Source of the DNA: Amblyornis subalaris
Lineage: Eukaryota > Chordata > Aves > Passeriformes > Ptilonorhynchidae
Direction of reading: 5' to 3'
NCBI GenBank assembly: GCA_018881555.1
Contig: JACAXG010000002.1
Span: 16,734,077-16,798,076 of the forward strand
Length of the DNA stretch: 64,000 bases
The notes below the pieces were generated by a model. It saw only the letters and a program-made list of their open reading frames with translations, was not told where the DNA came from and did no database searches. Below, piece after piece: positions 1 to 13,020 of this stretch. Positions within the stretch are counted from its first letter, which is position 1. Every line of letters starts with the position of its first letter. The translations under genes and the position numbers were made by a program.

Positions 1-3000
1 AAAAATGGCACTGCAGTGAGTTACCTTCTTAAGTGACTTTTGACACAGTCAATATTTAAACATGAATGGCGTTAAGAGATCTTAAAAACCAGTGTTAATA
101 GTAAGCAGGTTTAATACAATATCACCAAAAATTAACTGAAAATGGGCTCCCCTTTGTTCTAGATGCCATACCAAGAGAAAGTGAAAGACAGTCACTGACT
201 GTAGTGAACAGTTTGAATAGAAACAGCTAAAATGGACACAGAACTAGTGCAACAGATTAATGTAAAAATAATAATGGGTTTTGAGAAAGATGAGGAAACA
301 GAGACCATACCACCCCATTCCCAAGTGCATCTTCTGTCTTGTTCCTGTGCCATGCTTAGTTTTCAGGAGTCCTTGGGGCCAAACAGGATCACGGTGTTCA
401 TGGAAAGGTTTCAAGGTATCTGTTTCTTACCACAGAAAACTTACAAAGCATTGTGACAAATTATGGAAGTTCTCTACAACGGTGTAAATGCACTTGCTTT
501 GTTAGCTGAACAACAGCTTGGACTGCGGCAGCCCAAGGAAACAAAGGAATAAAAACCATTTTGCTTCCTTTATATCACAGAAAGAGTGAAGGGTATGTCT
601 AGTGAACAATTGATAAGTAAACCATTCAGTGAATGGACCAAGGATACAGGTCCATCTCTCCTGCTGAAGTCTCCCAGAGTTCCTCTCTCATCTCCTTGTG
701 CACAGATGCTGAGTCTGGAGGAAATCACTGTGCTCTTCCTCATGACTCCATCACTGCAGGGCCTCCCTTGTGTGGCTGCAGCTCAGCTGTGATGCTGGGG
801 CAGAGAGGATGGGACCATGTCTAGGAGGCAAATTTATTCCTTTCCTTGGAGTATCTGCTGCCCTTGCTGCAGAGGTTCATCGTCTCAGTGGTTTTGTTGT
901 GGTCACCAGGCAACTTAGGAGAAACATTTTAGACTATTTTGACTGACTTCAAGGAAAAAAGTAATAAAAATGGCTTTACCATATATAACAGCAGCACAAA
1001 CTTCGGGTCTGTTTCTCCTGTCACTGGCATCAGCAGCAAATCTCCAGGACTTTGGAGATCCAGGTTTTCTAGGATCAAGCATTTTGTAAGCTTCCACTAA
1101 CAATTTTGCTAGCCAATCGGACCAATCAGCTCCCTCACCATCCCAGCCCTCAATTACACATCAGGGACTGGAACCGTGAAAACTGTGTCAAATAAAATAG
1201 TTAGAAAGGATTTGCTTTTCAAGGGTATGAGCCAAGCCCTTCAACAGCAGAAGATCAGCCCATCTCACACTGAGTTCATAAACTACAGGAAAACTAACCT
1301 GAGTGTTGGCTGGTTTGGGATACACAGCCTTCCTGTGAGAGCTGATACACCGCACTGTGTGTGTGCTTTCCATGCACCTCTTACTTCCAGATCTCCTTCT
1401 CGGCAGAGCCCGAGTGTGACCATTCCCCTGACTTGGGCTGTCTGCAAGGACGAGGTGTTGGGGGAGCTTTGTGCTCTCCTGGCCCCCCTAGACTGGTCTC
1501 AAGAAGCTCTAGATTTCAATGAGAGCTGCAGCTGCAGCTGCAAAGTACTGATCTGGATCCAAATTTCCCAAAGCAGTGCTCAGATGATTTAGTTCCTTGT
1601 CGAAAGGAGCCAGCACTGATTTTTAAAACTGAAATCAAAGCCAAACTTCCTCAAAGTCTGGGAATGTTCTGATCTAGTGGGTTTGGTTTGAGCCCATCTC
1701 TAATATGAACCATATAGAAACAGGGTCCAAATTTGCTTTCATTTCCATTCACTTCGCATGAGAACAGGTTGGAAAACTTTCTTGCAATATAAGTTTGTCA
1801 GAAAAGGCCAATAGGGTCAACCAGTTATTCTGATATTCTATAAATTGTAAGGAAAATTTCTCCATGAACATATTTTAAAAGCTAGATAGTTCTCATCCCA
1901 AAAAGATGTTTCTAATAGTTTGCATTTGAATTGTTTCTATTACGGATTTATGCTGTTACCTTTTTCATGATGCGTCATTTTTTCATGACATAGTGGCAAC
2001 TCTCTGATACATTGTGCAATTCTGCATATTATTATTGAGGACATATCATCAAAGCATGATCATAACTGATAGAGTCCATTCTTTTTATTTTATGTGTGGC
2101 ACCACTGCTTAATATGAACTGACACATCTCATCCTTTTTTTCCGTCTCAAAGTGCATCTTGTGGGAAAATTTGACACTTAATGTACAGATGTACTGTGAA
2201 ATTTCATATTATTCTAATAAAGATACATGGATGAAATGCTATTCAAAACAAAATGTAAAATATAAACATGATATAAGTATATCCTAACATTAAATAACGT
2301 CTTAAAAAGGAATTCTTCCCAAAATCTTGCCACAAGGTAACTTCTGGAATTGCTTGGTTTGATTTGGAAGAAAAATGAGCAATGACCAGTGAGATGGAAG
2401 AAACAAATATGAGCAGTTCAGCTTTACCTATATCTGCACGGGGCGAAGAGGATTAGATCCCAATTTATCTTGGACATGAGAAACATGTCTATGGAAGTGA
2501 AACAGCCTTTGCATAGAAGACTGCTAAAGCCAAACAAAAATAAAATCCCTTTCTAAAATACCCCTAAATTACAGACCAAACGTAGCTATGGTGCAGACGA
2601 TGTACCCATCCTGACGTGGACCCAGCCTGCACGGGGGAGCCGTGCCTCCAGACTGTAGCTGGCCCTCAGATCAACCCCTGTGACTAGAAGCCTGATTTAC
2701 TCTTGGGACAGTCAATTTTTTTCCAGTTTCATAGCTTAACCTGCAAGGTCAGAGCAGCCTCAGTCCTAACTGTGAAGGAATGCACTATATGCCAGTCCAA
2801 TACCTCCTGAGTTTTTAATGACCATGTGGTATTAGGACACAATACATGGAAAATTGCAGCCACAAGTAAGTCTACAAATGTATGAGCCCAGCTCAAATGT
2901 ATGAGACCTGATGTTTTGGCAACTAACTCATTGTCTAATTCAGGCCAAAAATTTTCCCAAAAGCTAAGCACTTCTGGCACGTTAGTACGCGCAGAGATCA

Positions 3001-4595
3001 CAAACCAAACCTGAGGGAAATGACATGTGCAGTAGTAATTTTAAATGTTGCTGTTCAGGGGCATTGGTATCAAACAGCTTTTGACTATGTGCTGCAGGTT
3101 TTTGTTGGCTTTGTTTTGTTCATCTTTGTAGGCCGTCTTAGGCAGAAACTTCCTGATTTGGGATCTTAGATAATACTTTCATCCACTTACTTTTGGATTT
3201 GACATATTTTCTATGCTCAAGGCTTTGCTACTACCATCAAATAGCAGGCTTACTTGCAGGAAATCACATTTCAGTCACCAGCTATTCATTTATTGTGGTT
3301 AGTGCTTTAATTGATACTGGTGTTAGATTAAAATCATTACTGTGATTATCTTAAATATTCATCAGATACAAGATTCCTCACTGTGAGGAACCATCCATCT
3401 TTCAACTGGACAATCCAGGAATAGTAACTTTCAACACTAACTGAAGAAAAAGATACATTGTGGCTTATGTTCATAATACAGACATAAGTGGCATTACAAG
3501 TTTGTGCTTAATTTACATTAAACTTATAGTGTAAGAAATAAGCCCCTTCACTTGGTCTGCCTAAGCAAGTCAGGTGCTTCCAAACCTCTGGATTTTGCTC
3601 AGGATTCCCTACGTAGTGCAACTTGCCCTTATATTTTCCAGCACCTATAGATGCAGTATCGTGACCATGTTCCTCACACTATAGGCAATTACTTTGTGCA
3701 GTAAATCAAGGACTTCTGGAGTGCACTAGACTTACAACACATGCTCAGACCATCTGGGCAAGACATGCATATGAATTCCTCAAAATCTGCATCAACAAAG
3801 TTTCCGGAGTGAAAAAAAGAGGATATGTCCAAGAAAACCCAGATGTGTGATAGCTTTAACTGAGTCTAATCACAGGAGGAATTGTGACAGGGCAGGTTAG
3901 GTCACAGATGACCATAATTCTTAGAAAAATACTTCACAAAACTCTAATAATCAGCTATGGTGTGTATGCAAAATTCAATCTCCTTTTCACTGGAAATGGA
4001 GAGAACACACTCCAGACATAAAAAATTATTCTCCCCTGACAAGTTCCAAATCCTAGCGGCAATGCATGGAAGCACTAGCCCTTCTTAAAAGCAAAGGGAC
4101 AAAAGAACAATAAAATCAAATTTTTGCCAAGGTATTTTTCCTTGATGTCATCCCTAAAAACAGCTGGATACAGGTAGTTGGCTTCTGCCAAAGCATCTAA
4201 GTGAGATACACCTAGGAAATTCTCAACTACAAATGTCAGAGAATTAATCCAGAATTGCAAACATCTGGCACAATCAGAAGTAACAGCTTGAACAAACCCT
4301 TACACAGGGCAGTACTAGACAAACTTAGCAATGCTGATGCTCTGTCCATAGTAAAATGAGTTTAATTCAATTTAAGAATCTTCACAGGCAATTGTATCTT
4401 TTTAATTAAATTAATTTAAAAGGCTATTATATTTTTACTGGTGAAAATTTCATGCATAAGCCCAAGAATAAACAAACAAATAGAAAGATGCTAAGGAAGC
4501 AGGACAATAATATGCCTTTATGTGCAAGACAACTTGATTCATTAGAGTAGCGTGGCAGAAGCAAACTTTTAAAAGGGACTTAAATGTGGTCAGTC
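1..4595. other. AT-rich non-coding stretch, no gene recognised
   Basis: No open frame here resembles a known protein, and none is flanked by convincing splice signals together with a coding-like composition. The longest plus-strand frame (1176-1592, 138 codons) has no recognisable domain. The only local structure noted is an AGCTGC-type run at 1524-1542 that contains two abutting CAGCTG E-box hexamers (1529-1534 and 1535-1540). I read the stretch as intergenic or intronic. Confidence 0.6.
1524..1542. repeat. Short (AGCTGC)n run with abutting CAGCTG E-boxes
   Basis: The run is three copies of a six-base unit and is nearly self-complementary. It contains two CAGCTG hexamers back to back, which is the core bound by bHLH factors. 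It may be nothing more than a short simple repeat. Confidence 0.6.
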
Positions 4596-4656
4596 TAAGC
4601 CAGATCCAAATCTAGCCGGGTTACTCCATTGTAATTGAGATCAGATTCTGATGCCA
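4596..4656 (+). repeat. Degraded fragment of an ancient palindromic amniote repeat
   Basis: The words 'gggttactccattg' and 'taattgagatcagattctg' match, with an internal deletion, the remembered pattern of an old interspersed palindromic repeat in sauropsids (gagttactcc... and ...gtaactgagatcagaatctgg). This is the same general type as the better-preserved element at 59528-59616. The match comes from memory of the consensus, so the family name is left open. Confidence 0.45.
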
Positions 4657-4879
4657 CCAGCAAAAGCTGCAAATACTCTTCTGCATACCATTAGTTCACC
4701 CTTACATTTGTTGGCAGAGCTTCAGCAGTACAATTTGGAACCTGGGATGCCTCCTTCCCTGGATTGCTTCTGGCTGCTCCTGCTGGCAGGGGTGCACTGC
4801 TGGCCGGGTGATGTCTAAAGAAGAGCAAACCCTGTCTTGCTGGGGCTCTGCCTGTGGGGACACTGGACAGGATCCAGTT

Positions 4880-4916
4880 AGGGAACAAAGTGATCAGAAA
4901 GGGAACAAAGTGATCA
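4880..4916. repeat. Two-copy direct repeat, 20-bp period
   Basis: The word 'gggaacaaagtgatca' occurs at 4881 and again at 4901. The two exact copies are separated by a short spacer, giving a period of 20 bases. Replication slippage would explain it. Confidence 0.9.
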
Positions 4917-5929
4917 AAGGTGTCTGCAATACACCAGAGAAGAGGAAAACTGGCACGACTGGAAATAAATTCAGTTCGAAGGAGGAGAGGTGTGACTCTG
5001 CTTTTCTAATTCTGTCCAGGACTCAGAAAGAGAGAGCCAGAAAAAAATAGCACTGGGGGAGTTATTTTCTCATGGTATCTCCAGCCAAAAGCAAGTTGTT
5101 ACCAGAAGTCTTCTGAGACACATTGAGTCAGGAACAGAAAAAAAAAGGGCTCTGGGTCTTAAGGCAAGATGTAGATGGCTTGAGGCACCCACTTCCCGAG
5201 CTGTCTTCCAGAAAAACTCCACCCAGCAGGCATACAGCCCTGAAAGTGCCAGTATCCNCAGGGCTCCGTGGAGTGCAGACACAGGCCTCTGAAACCCCAT
5301 GCTGAACCACGCGGTGTGGGCAAGCTTGTGCATAGGGACGAATCCCTGGCTACAGACTGTTAAACCTCCCAGGGACCAGGAAATATGAACTGGGAGGATT
5401 TTGTCCACAGGCATCTGTGCTCTGAACAAAGCTACATCTCCGCAGGCTGCTTCTCTCCTTTGCCAACACAAGTACCATTTACCCCACTGGGGATTTTCTC
5501 ACATTTTACGGGCAAAACAGAATGCCTGACATGGAGCCAGTCCAGGAAAGGGATGGCACATCTTCCCTCCAGTCTTGAGTATTCCAGGGTGAGGGTCTTC
5601 TGCAGAGGTGGACAGGTTGCTCATATTAGAGAGAGAGTAAATTGTGGAACAAAGGTACCTGTGTTAGTACAGCTGCATCCTTAAAATAGCACTTAAGCAG
5701 TAAACAGCACCTCTGCAGAAGCAGGCATGACACCCTAAAAGTGCGGCACTTTCTCCAGGCCACATCCCTGCTTGGGCTGTTCTCAGGATAATGGTGGTGA
5801 AACAGTAATATGGAGAAGAACTTGTTGTACACACATTTAAACAAGTTCAGGCAGTGCTTTTCCTGCCATTCACACTGATCACAGTTTTCTGGATGTATTG
5901 CATGTATATTAATGTATTTGTACATGTAA

Positions 5930-6015
5930 GCATTTGTATATATTATTGTATATATTGTATATATATACAAATATACAATATATTGTATATATATACAAAT
6001 ATATTTGTATATTTA
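5930..6015. repeat. AT-rich (TA)n / TGTATA repeat with a 28-bp period
   Basis: Alternating TA tracts are interrupted by 'ttg' and 'caaa'. A 23-bp unit starting at 5953 recurs at 5981 (period 28), and each unit is itself nearly palindromic, so the tract can extrude hairpins. Low-complexity frames on both strands here (for example 5626-5970 minus) are artefacts of this tract. Confidence 0.9.
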
Positions 6016-9000
6016 AGATATGAAAATATGCATAGATAGATATACTGGGTATTTATTTAGATTGTGGAAAGACTATTTCATCCTGCATTAGCAGCACTTC
6101 AAAACCCCAAGCAGTGCTAGTATGAGGATGGAAGCCTGCTGTTTATGCAGACTATTGTTAAACATAATTATTCCTTTAACTCATACCTCACTTTTCGTAT
6201 AATACTGTAATATCCAATCAAGGCACATCACTGGCGGCTCAGCACTGTGTGTGCAAGCAGGTGTCCCATCCATCTCTGGTATTGAATCTAACATCAGCCC
6301 ATGCAAGACTTGCAAACAGCAGTAAATAAGTTTGACACAGCTTTAGCAACACTTTGAGTTGTTTTGTTTTGTTTTTAAAAGGGAATTGAAAGCAGTACTA
6401 AATAAAATGAGTGGGGTCACAAGTCTGTGGCCAAAATGGAACAATAACCATAGTAAACTGTTGAGCAATAAGAAACAAGAAGAGTTTTTCCTGATTTTTT
6501 TTTTTGTTTATTTGTTTGTTTATTTGTTTTCTACCCTCCTTGAATGTTTTCCACTTCATGTCACCCACTGGATTGTGGAAATTGATTCCGTCTGGATCTT
6601 TCCCAGTTGTGTGTGCTGAGACACTGGCAGTCTTCAAGTTGGGCAGAGCAGTTGTCTCTGATTCAGATTTCTCATTACTTCTGTGGGAATGCTACTCTGT
6701 GATGGGCTGACTTTGTCCCGTGGGAATGGGAGCTGCTAAAGAGTAAAGAGCTCCAGCATCCACTCAGTGGCGTCCAGTGGCTTCTGACCCATTGGAAGTG
6801 AATTGCATGGTAGCCTGTACATTGCAGCTGTCACAAACTGACCCTCGTGGCAGAAAGGGTCATGGCTTCACTTTTCCTCCAAAATGTCAGGGCCTGGTTT
6901 CCAGGCTGGCTGAGCTACCAAACGTCGGCCATTTTTGCCACCCTGTCAGGCAACGAAGGCCAGACCTACCTGATGGCCATCTCTGTACTGAGGAACAACA
7001 CAGCCAACCACCGAGCACAGCAGCATTTTGAAACAGTGCATTGAAGTGTCAAAACCGGGGTTAGGATCTCGTTATTTCAAACAGACTTTTGATCTCTCAC
7101 CCCCATAAAATCTCACAGACTTTTGCTCGGGTGACTTTCCTTTAGCACAGGCAGCTAGTAAAGTCTTCGGGCCACTGTGAGGTCAGTGATCAGTTCTGCC
7201 TGCAAACTGAATCCAGGGAGATCAGTAACCTGGCACCTGTGCAGGTGGAAGTCACAAGGTAAAACCCTGTCCTACATCCTTGTCCTAGAGAGGAAGAGAC
7301 CTCCTCTGATGACCTGCAATTCATGCAAGGATTTTCAAGTTGTCATAAAGCCATATACCTGTCAAGAATAAACTGCTGTTGGTTAATTGAGGCTGACAAT
7401 CACTCCTCTTTAAAGGAAGAAATCTCAATGCATGCGTGACCTTTAGTAGAGCTACTCAAATGACTGTGAACTGCTTAAATAGAAGCAGAATTTGGCTCCA
7501 AATACTCAGTAGCTTACAAATATCAATGGCGTCTCAGAGGGTTAAGGGAAAAATACATTACAGGTTGCTTTCTAATTGACCAGAGAAAATTTTGGAAATT
7601 TAATCAACACATTTAGTCTGCACATGAACAATTAATTTCACAGATGTTTTGTTAAGAGGCCCACAGGCCTTATGTTGAGGAAAAACTCCATTCAGCAATC
7701 TCTATTTTTACTCACATTGTTGAGTGGAGAGAAAATAGATGCTTCAGTTGACAATCGAGGTCTCATTGTGCCACACATGGCCTACATGTGAAGCAGCCAC
7801 CAGTCTAACCCAGTACACTTACAAAATGAGCACATAATGCAAGGGCAGGTGCCTAAAAGAAACAGGAGGAACACAAGATAACAGGGAAAATTATTAAGAT
7901 TAATATGATAAACATAGCCACTCGTAGCCCTTCTCAGACCCTTTGTAGAGCTTCTCGGATCAAAAAGTCAGAAGTTCTATGTGAAGGTATTAGACACACA
8001 GTGTTCATTCCTTGATGCCTTTGAAGATCATTTTCTGGAAAAAAAAAATCTGTTATTTATTTTTTTGGTGTAGCATTTCATTAGATGTTACGAAAGAAAA
8101 GAAACTCTCTGCAAAGTGGAAAGAAAAAGCAGCATTTCTGAAGTATCCATGTGAGATGTTTTTGTTTGTTCCTCCAGTGCAAGCCAAATCTTAATCTGCT
8201 CTTTTTTATTAGTGTTATTGATGCATCAGGCAAAAAAGTAAGCAACCAGAGAGTGTTCTTTAAACAGATAATAAAATCCCTCATTCTCAAAATCGAAAAC
8301 AGATTGCTTCATGACTGAAAAAAAATGGTCTCATCATAGGCATTGTTTTACAAGGCAAAAAGACTCTACTCATTTGTAAAATGGGGAACTTTCACAAAGA
8401 GTGAAAACCAAAAGTGCTGACACAAGAGAGGAAGAATGTTACCACAGTGCGATGTGAAGAAAAGAGACCAAAAAAATCCAAACTTATACACTTTCAATCC
8501 NATATATATATATANATATATGCTCTCACTTTTTGATGTGATTCAAATATTTTAAAGGAAAAAACTAGAAATCTTTCCTGGTCAAGGTGACTTAGGCCAG
8601 CTTCACACGAGCAATATGTGTGCATGCCTGGAAGTGTTTCTGCCACCTTCTCCGTCATATGCTTAAATCTGATTAGTTCTTCCATTAAGGAAAATTAACC
8701 CCATTTTGTAATTGCAAAATGCGTAAAGGTAGAATAGGTTGAATCTTTCTTTTATTTTTCTGTCCCTTTCCTTGTTGTTTCACTTATTGGAAAGATTTTG
8801 GGTTTAAATTACCCAAAGACTGTACAGTGACTAGAAAAATGGTTTCCTTTTTTCAGTGGGAATTATTAGCATTACTGTAATATCTATCATAATAACAATA
8901 TAAAGAAGAATGGTTTTCTCTTTAAAAATTTCCTACGCCTTCCCCACTGAGACAAAATGACCAAAAAGACACTATGACTTTATTAGGTGTGATATCATTT

Positions 9001-10767
9001 TTAGTCAAGAAAAAGAAGAAATTATGAGTCTAAAAATCCTCAAAAATAAACCAACATAGATAGCACAACTGAGCAATTTTGCCCAAGCTGTAATATTCCC
9101 ATAACTATTTTAGAACTAGGTGAGGAAAAAAAAAGCATCAAATTTTTCTATTTTGACTTCTAATTAGGAAAGCAATAACTTTCTACCTAGAAAACTAAGT
9201 AATTCTCTACTTCCTGACCACTGTCCTGTCTTTTGACGAACATCTTTTAAGCACTCTGTATTTTCATTGTATCTTTGTTGCAAACCAAGACTGTGATCTA
9301 ACACTTAGTCAAGAAGGGATCTTCCTGGTCGAGGACCTTCTAGCATGTATCACACAAAGGTTTGATGAGCAAAGTCTCACATGTTTGTTTCAGACTCTGA
9401 TGACCACCTTAAATTGACACCAGAAGAGATGCTTCCTTCTCCAGACAACAAACTGTTGAAACACCAAAATTTTTAATGAAACCAGAAGGCTTAAAGACCA
9501 TATTGCCAGAAAGACGTATTTCATTAACCACATATTATAGTCAGAGAAGGCAGAAAACTCAGCAGTGAGTCAGGAAGGATGGTTACTTCAGATTTTAATA
9601 GTACTAGTAATCTCTATACTCATCTTTAGGGAAAAGAAAAGGTCAAACTGAGTAAAGGACCTCTCTCTAGAAGGTAAATATAGAAGGATAATATCTTTTA
9701 CAGGGTTTCCCAGGCAATGATGATAATAAAATATTTTTAAAACAGCAATAATAATAATAATAGTAACTACTATGTGAAGAGTTAGCTATCTCATCTAAAC
9801 AAACAAATAGGATGAAGAATTGGTGCAGGTTCTTAAATACCCATACTATAATTTTCACTCAATAGAGAAAAAACTGTGGCAGTAGGGATATAGTAGAGTA
9901 CTCACAGCTCTTCACCTGCTAGACCACAATTGTTGCAGTGGATGCTGTAGGTATTATGACAAGAGAGGAGAGCTGGAGGAAGATATAACAGAAATTGTTG
10001 GAATTTTGGTGCTTTGGGAAGGATTTTGGGAGAAGGCAAAAGGAGTGATTAAGAAAAAGATTCAGAACTGTGTTTGAGCTGAAGGGAGAGCCACAGAATG
10101 GCCATAAACTTCAGCCATAAAGACATGGTGACATTAAGTTGTGAAGAGTCCTCAAAATAAAGATATAAAACATTTATTTAGCAGAGAGCTCAACTGGGAT
10201 GCGGTTTGTATAAAAAATACGTCTTTTTTTATCTTTTCTTCTTTATAGTTTCTTTCATATTTTGTGATTCCTTCTTTTTCCAATCACTATTTAACTGCCT
10301 TCCTCTTACTCTATTTTATTGCAGATAATGACTTAAAATTAGAATGGCTGAATACAAGAACTAATTGTGGAGCATCAAGGGGACTGAAATTCAGATCATT
10401 TTAGATACAAAAAAATCTTCAGTGGAAACTGTCTTACCCAGATCTGTGAAAAATAAGTGCAGCTACTCAGGCACAGAGATATCAAAAGATACTTGCTTAT
10501 TCAAGTTCAAAAAGTGTTTTACTGTGTTTGTTAGTGACTTTATTGATTCATTATGATCTAAAAGATATTTAGTTAATTGTATCTCTGGAATATTCTATAT
10601 TCAGTTTGACAATGAGNATAATAATATTTGGTGTTTTCTTTCTTCTCATTAAATTAGGACTTGCTTTTCCATCTGAGGCTTTAAAATATTGGAAGCAGTG
10701 GAATAGAAAGGTCTATGGGCAGTCTGGCTAGACCTTAATAAAACTATGCATCTGTCTGCTCATTTTT
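6016..10767. other. Non-coding stretch with small simple repeats
   Basis: No gene is recognised. Contents noted are a T-rich TTTG/TTTA tract (about 6494-6530), a patch richer in GC at 6720-7050 whose frames match nothing I know, a (TA)n tract interrupted by Ns at 8501-8521, and a short (AAT)n run at 9747-9762. The rest is unique AT-rich sequence. Confidence 0.6.
8501..8521. repeat. (TA)n microsatellite with ambiguous bases
   Basis: A short alternating TA run contains Ns at both sides of its core. The ambiguity suggests unresolved length or sequence variation in the assembly. Confidence 0.85.
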
Positions 10768-11217
10768 ATAGAATAATTAAACCACAGAATGGTTTGGGTT
10801 GGAAGGGACCTTAAAGATCACCCAGTTGCAATCCCCCTAGCATGGGCAGGGACATCTTCCACTAGACCAGGTTGCTCAAGGCACCATCCAACCCAGCCTT
10901 GAACACTTCCAGGGATGCGGCATACACAGCTTCTCTGGGCAACCTATTCCAGTGCCTCACCACTCTCACAGTGAAAAATGTCTTTCTGATACCTAATCCA
11001 AACCTGCCCTCTTTCAGTTTGAAGGCATTCTCTTTTGTCCCATCACTACACGCCCTTGCAAAAAGTCTCTCTCCATCTCTCTTGCAGGCTCCTTTCAGGT
11101 ACTTGAAGGCTGCAATTAGGTCACCCTGAAGCCTTCTGTTCTCCAGGCTGAACAATCCCAATAATTCACTCAGCTGTTCCTCACAAGATAGGTGCTCCAT
11201 CCCTCCAATCATTTTTT
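10768..11217 (-). mobile_element. CR1 LINE, 5'-truncated 3' end
   Basis: Read on the minus strand, this is the terminal ~450 bp of a chicken-repeat-1 (CR1) non-LTR retrotransposon. It holds the end of ORF2 and then the short 3' UTR, which contains the words 'aaggtcccttccaaccc' and 'accattctgtgg' in complement. CR1 copies are usually 5'-truncated and end in short ATTCTATG-type repeats instead of poly(A), and that fits here. The reading frame is still open, so the copy is moderately young. Its 5' break lies near 11217, where similarity to CR1 fades. Confidence 0.95.
10862..11212 (-). pseudogene. C-terminal remnant of CR1 ORF2 (reverse transcriptase polyprotein tail)
   Basis: A 116-codon open frame encodes the tail of CR1 ORF2, downstream of the reverse transcriptase domain. 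Recognisable blocks, in order, are the LxGDLIAAFKYLKGA segment (residues about 28-42), FKLKEGRF (64-71), RKTFFTVRVVRHWNRLPRE (76-94) and the terminal LDGALSNLV. The endonuclease and catalytic reverse transcriptase domains are missing, so this is a dead 5'-truncated insertion and not a gene. The methionine that opens the frame is incidental, since the frame is set by the retrotransposon. The absence of stops over 116 codons indicates limited decay. Confidence 0.93.
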
Positions 11218-12299
11218 GACTCTATCAGGTAATGTCATCTACCAGCTATGCCACAACAGTGGAAATGCGGAGTTGCACATGGGTGCACTCTAAGAGAATA
11301 TTATACTCCAAGTGTAGCCAAGATATCCTTATATATCCTTATGAGCTGATGATGCTTGTCAGGACCTTCCTTTGATGCGTAATGATGATTCCTATTAAAA
11401 CTTCTGTATGGGTACAACCGCAATCCTTCATGAGTTTAGGAAATGGACTCTTCATTGCAATCTGCTTAAAGAAATATGCTGTACCTTATGGAAGGAGAGA
11501 AGACTGAATCAACAGCAACTTTCAAGAGAAGTGGGATGCAGTGAGACATTAAATAATGACAGTGGCAGCAATTTGAGAAGTCTGGAGAAGTCTGTAAGCA
11601 ATTACAACAGAGATTTTCCTTTCGCGAGGTGTTTTGTTATCAGAAAGCCCCAGTTCTAACTTCCCTTATCTGACACACGTAACATGAGGATGATGAATAA
11701 AAGTTAAAGTTGCTATGTGAATACGCAGTTGCCTTGATCTGTAGACATCATGTTAGTGTACAGCAATGGCTAGTGATGCATTGCACCTCACTGAAAAATG
11801 CCTCTAATGGTTGTGGTTTAAGAGCTGTTGTGAGACTCAGCTCAAACACAGAGCTCCCACATGCAAGAGACAGGCTTGCCTTTAGTGCATGCTTCACTTG
11901 ATACATTTAGGTTTAGTGATTACAACACCCTGGAACTAAAACGATAGGCTAATGAGGAGCTGGAATGAACTTCCTGAGTCATTGGGTTCATCATGTCCTG
12001 GCTTCTCTGGAAGTCTTATATAATGTCTCCACAAAGCAATTTAGCTTCGGCTGAAAGTTACTCAGTTTTTGCTGTTCCTCCCACACAAAGGCTGTTCCAC
12101 ACCCTCCCTGCCTTGATGGTCAAGACTTTTCTTCTCTTTTCTTGAACAATTTCAGATCCCCTTTATACCCGTTTGTTTCTGTGCCAACACTGGACTTTGA
12201 TATATATAGCTCTTTTCCCTTTCCACTTTTTACTTCTTTGATTTATTTCTGGAAAGCAATCATATCCTTTTATAGCCTTCATTTTGTTAGGCTAGAAGA
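11218..12299. other. Unique non-coding sequence between two LINE remnants
   Basis: No gene or repeat is recognised. Short frames (11408-11659 and 11710-11901, plus strand) have no recognisable content. Confidence 0.5.
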
Positions 12300-13020
12300 A
12301 ATACACTTTTCTAATCTCCTCCTCCTGGAAGACAGTGTTCCCTTCCCCTAATCCTCTCTGTACCTTCTTTGTATCTGTTTCTCATTGAATTCTCTCCTTC
12401 CTGAACATGGCTGACCAGAACAGTACCTAACAATCCGGATAATTTTGCTATATTTTGTATTAGGACGATAATACTTCCCTCTTCTTCCCAGGTGTCTTCT
12501 TTAAGGCCATGTCATGCTGGTATCTCACAGTAAGTATGACTACATATTCTTCCTCTTAACACATTTCCAAATAATGAGTTCCAGTATGTAGAGAAATTAT
12601 TGGCATTAATCCATAACAGTGTGATGACTTTGCACTTAATATTGTTAAATTTCTATTCCTATTATGCCAGTCCTCAAGGTCATGCCAATTATTCTAGTAT
12701 TGTTGTATCATCTCAGTTCTCTTTTGCACTAAAAATGCCCCAACAAGTCACTAGAGAGAGTCTGCACCGAGATCAAGCCTCGGCACCAAGCCCCACAGGA
12801 ACTGCCCTTGTCTACGTCCATCTAAAAGTATTGTTTTCTTTGCAATGCCAGGTATGGTTGCCTCCTCTTTTCCCTGGCCACCACGCAGTCCTCACGTGTA
12901 TCCCCATCTCTACGCTATGAGCCACGCTGCAGGATTCATTGCTTTGATGAAGTCCAGAAAGATTATACCTATTGCAGTTCTTTCCCCTAGGAAATTGATA
13001 TTACACCAGAGACAAATGTA
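12300..13020 (-). mobile_element. Ancient CR1/L3-like LINE remnant, strongly diverged
   Basis: Several words appear in the order expected for an inverted CR1/L3-type LINE of the kind abundant in turtles and relictual in birds. They are 'cctctctgtaccttct' (12349), 'ttctctccttcctgaacatgg' followed by 'ctgaccagaacagtacc' (about 12390-12427), 'gatgactttgcacttaat' with 'ttgttaaatttct' (12622-12655), 'cctcaaggtcatgcc' (12672), and 'ctttgatgaagtccag' (12942). Each is several substitutions from the remembered consensus and no reading frame survives. The element is therefore far older than the CR1 at 10768. Its boundaries are approximate. Confidence 0.7.

Noticed and set aside
1176..1592. 138-codon plus-strand frame
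   Set aside because: No recognisable family, no flanking splice signals and no coding-like composition. This length is expected by chance in 64 kb.
5070..5471. 133-codon minus-strand frame and its antisense partners
   Set aside because: Several overlapping frames on both strands share a GC-richer patch and none has domain content.
6847..7044. 65-codon frame in a GC-richer patch
   Set aside because: It looked briefly exon-like, but no acceptor/donor pair frames it and the peptide matches nothing I recognise.
8370..8400. MIR-like word 'catttgtaaaatgggg'
   Set aside because: Only one word matches the SINE pattern and the flanks do not continue it.
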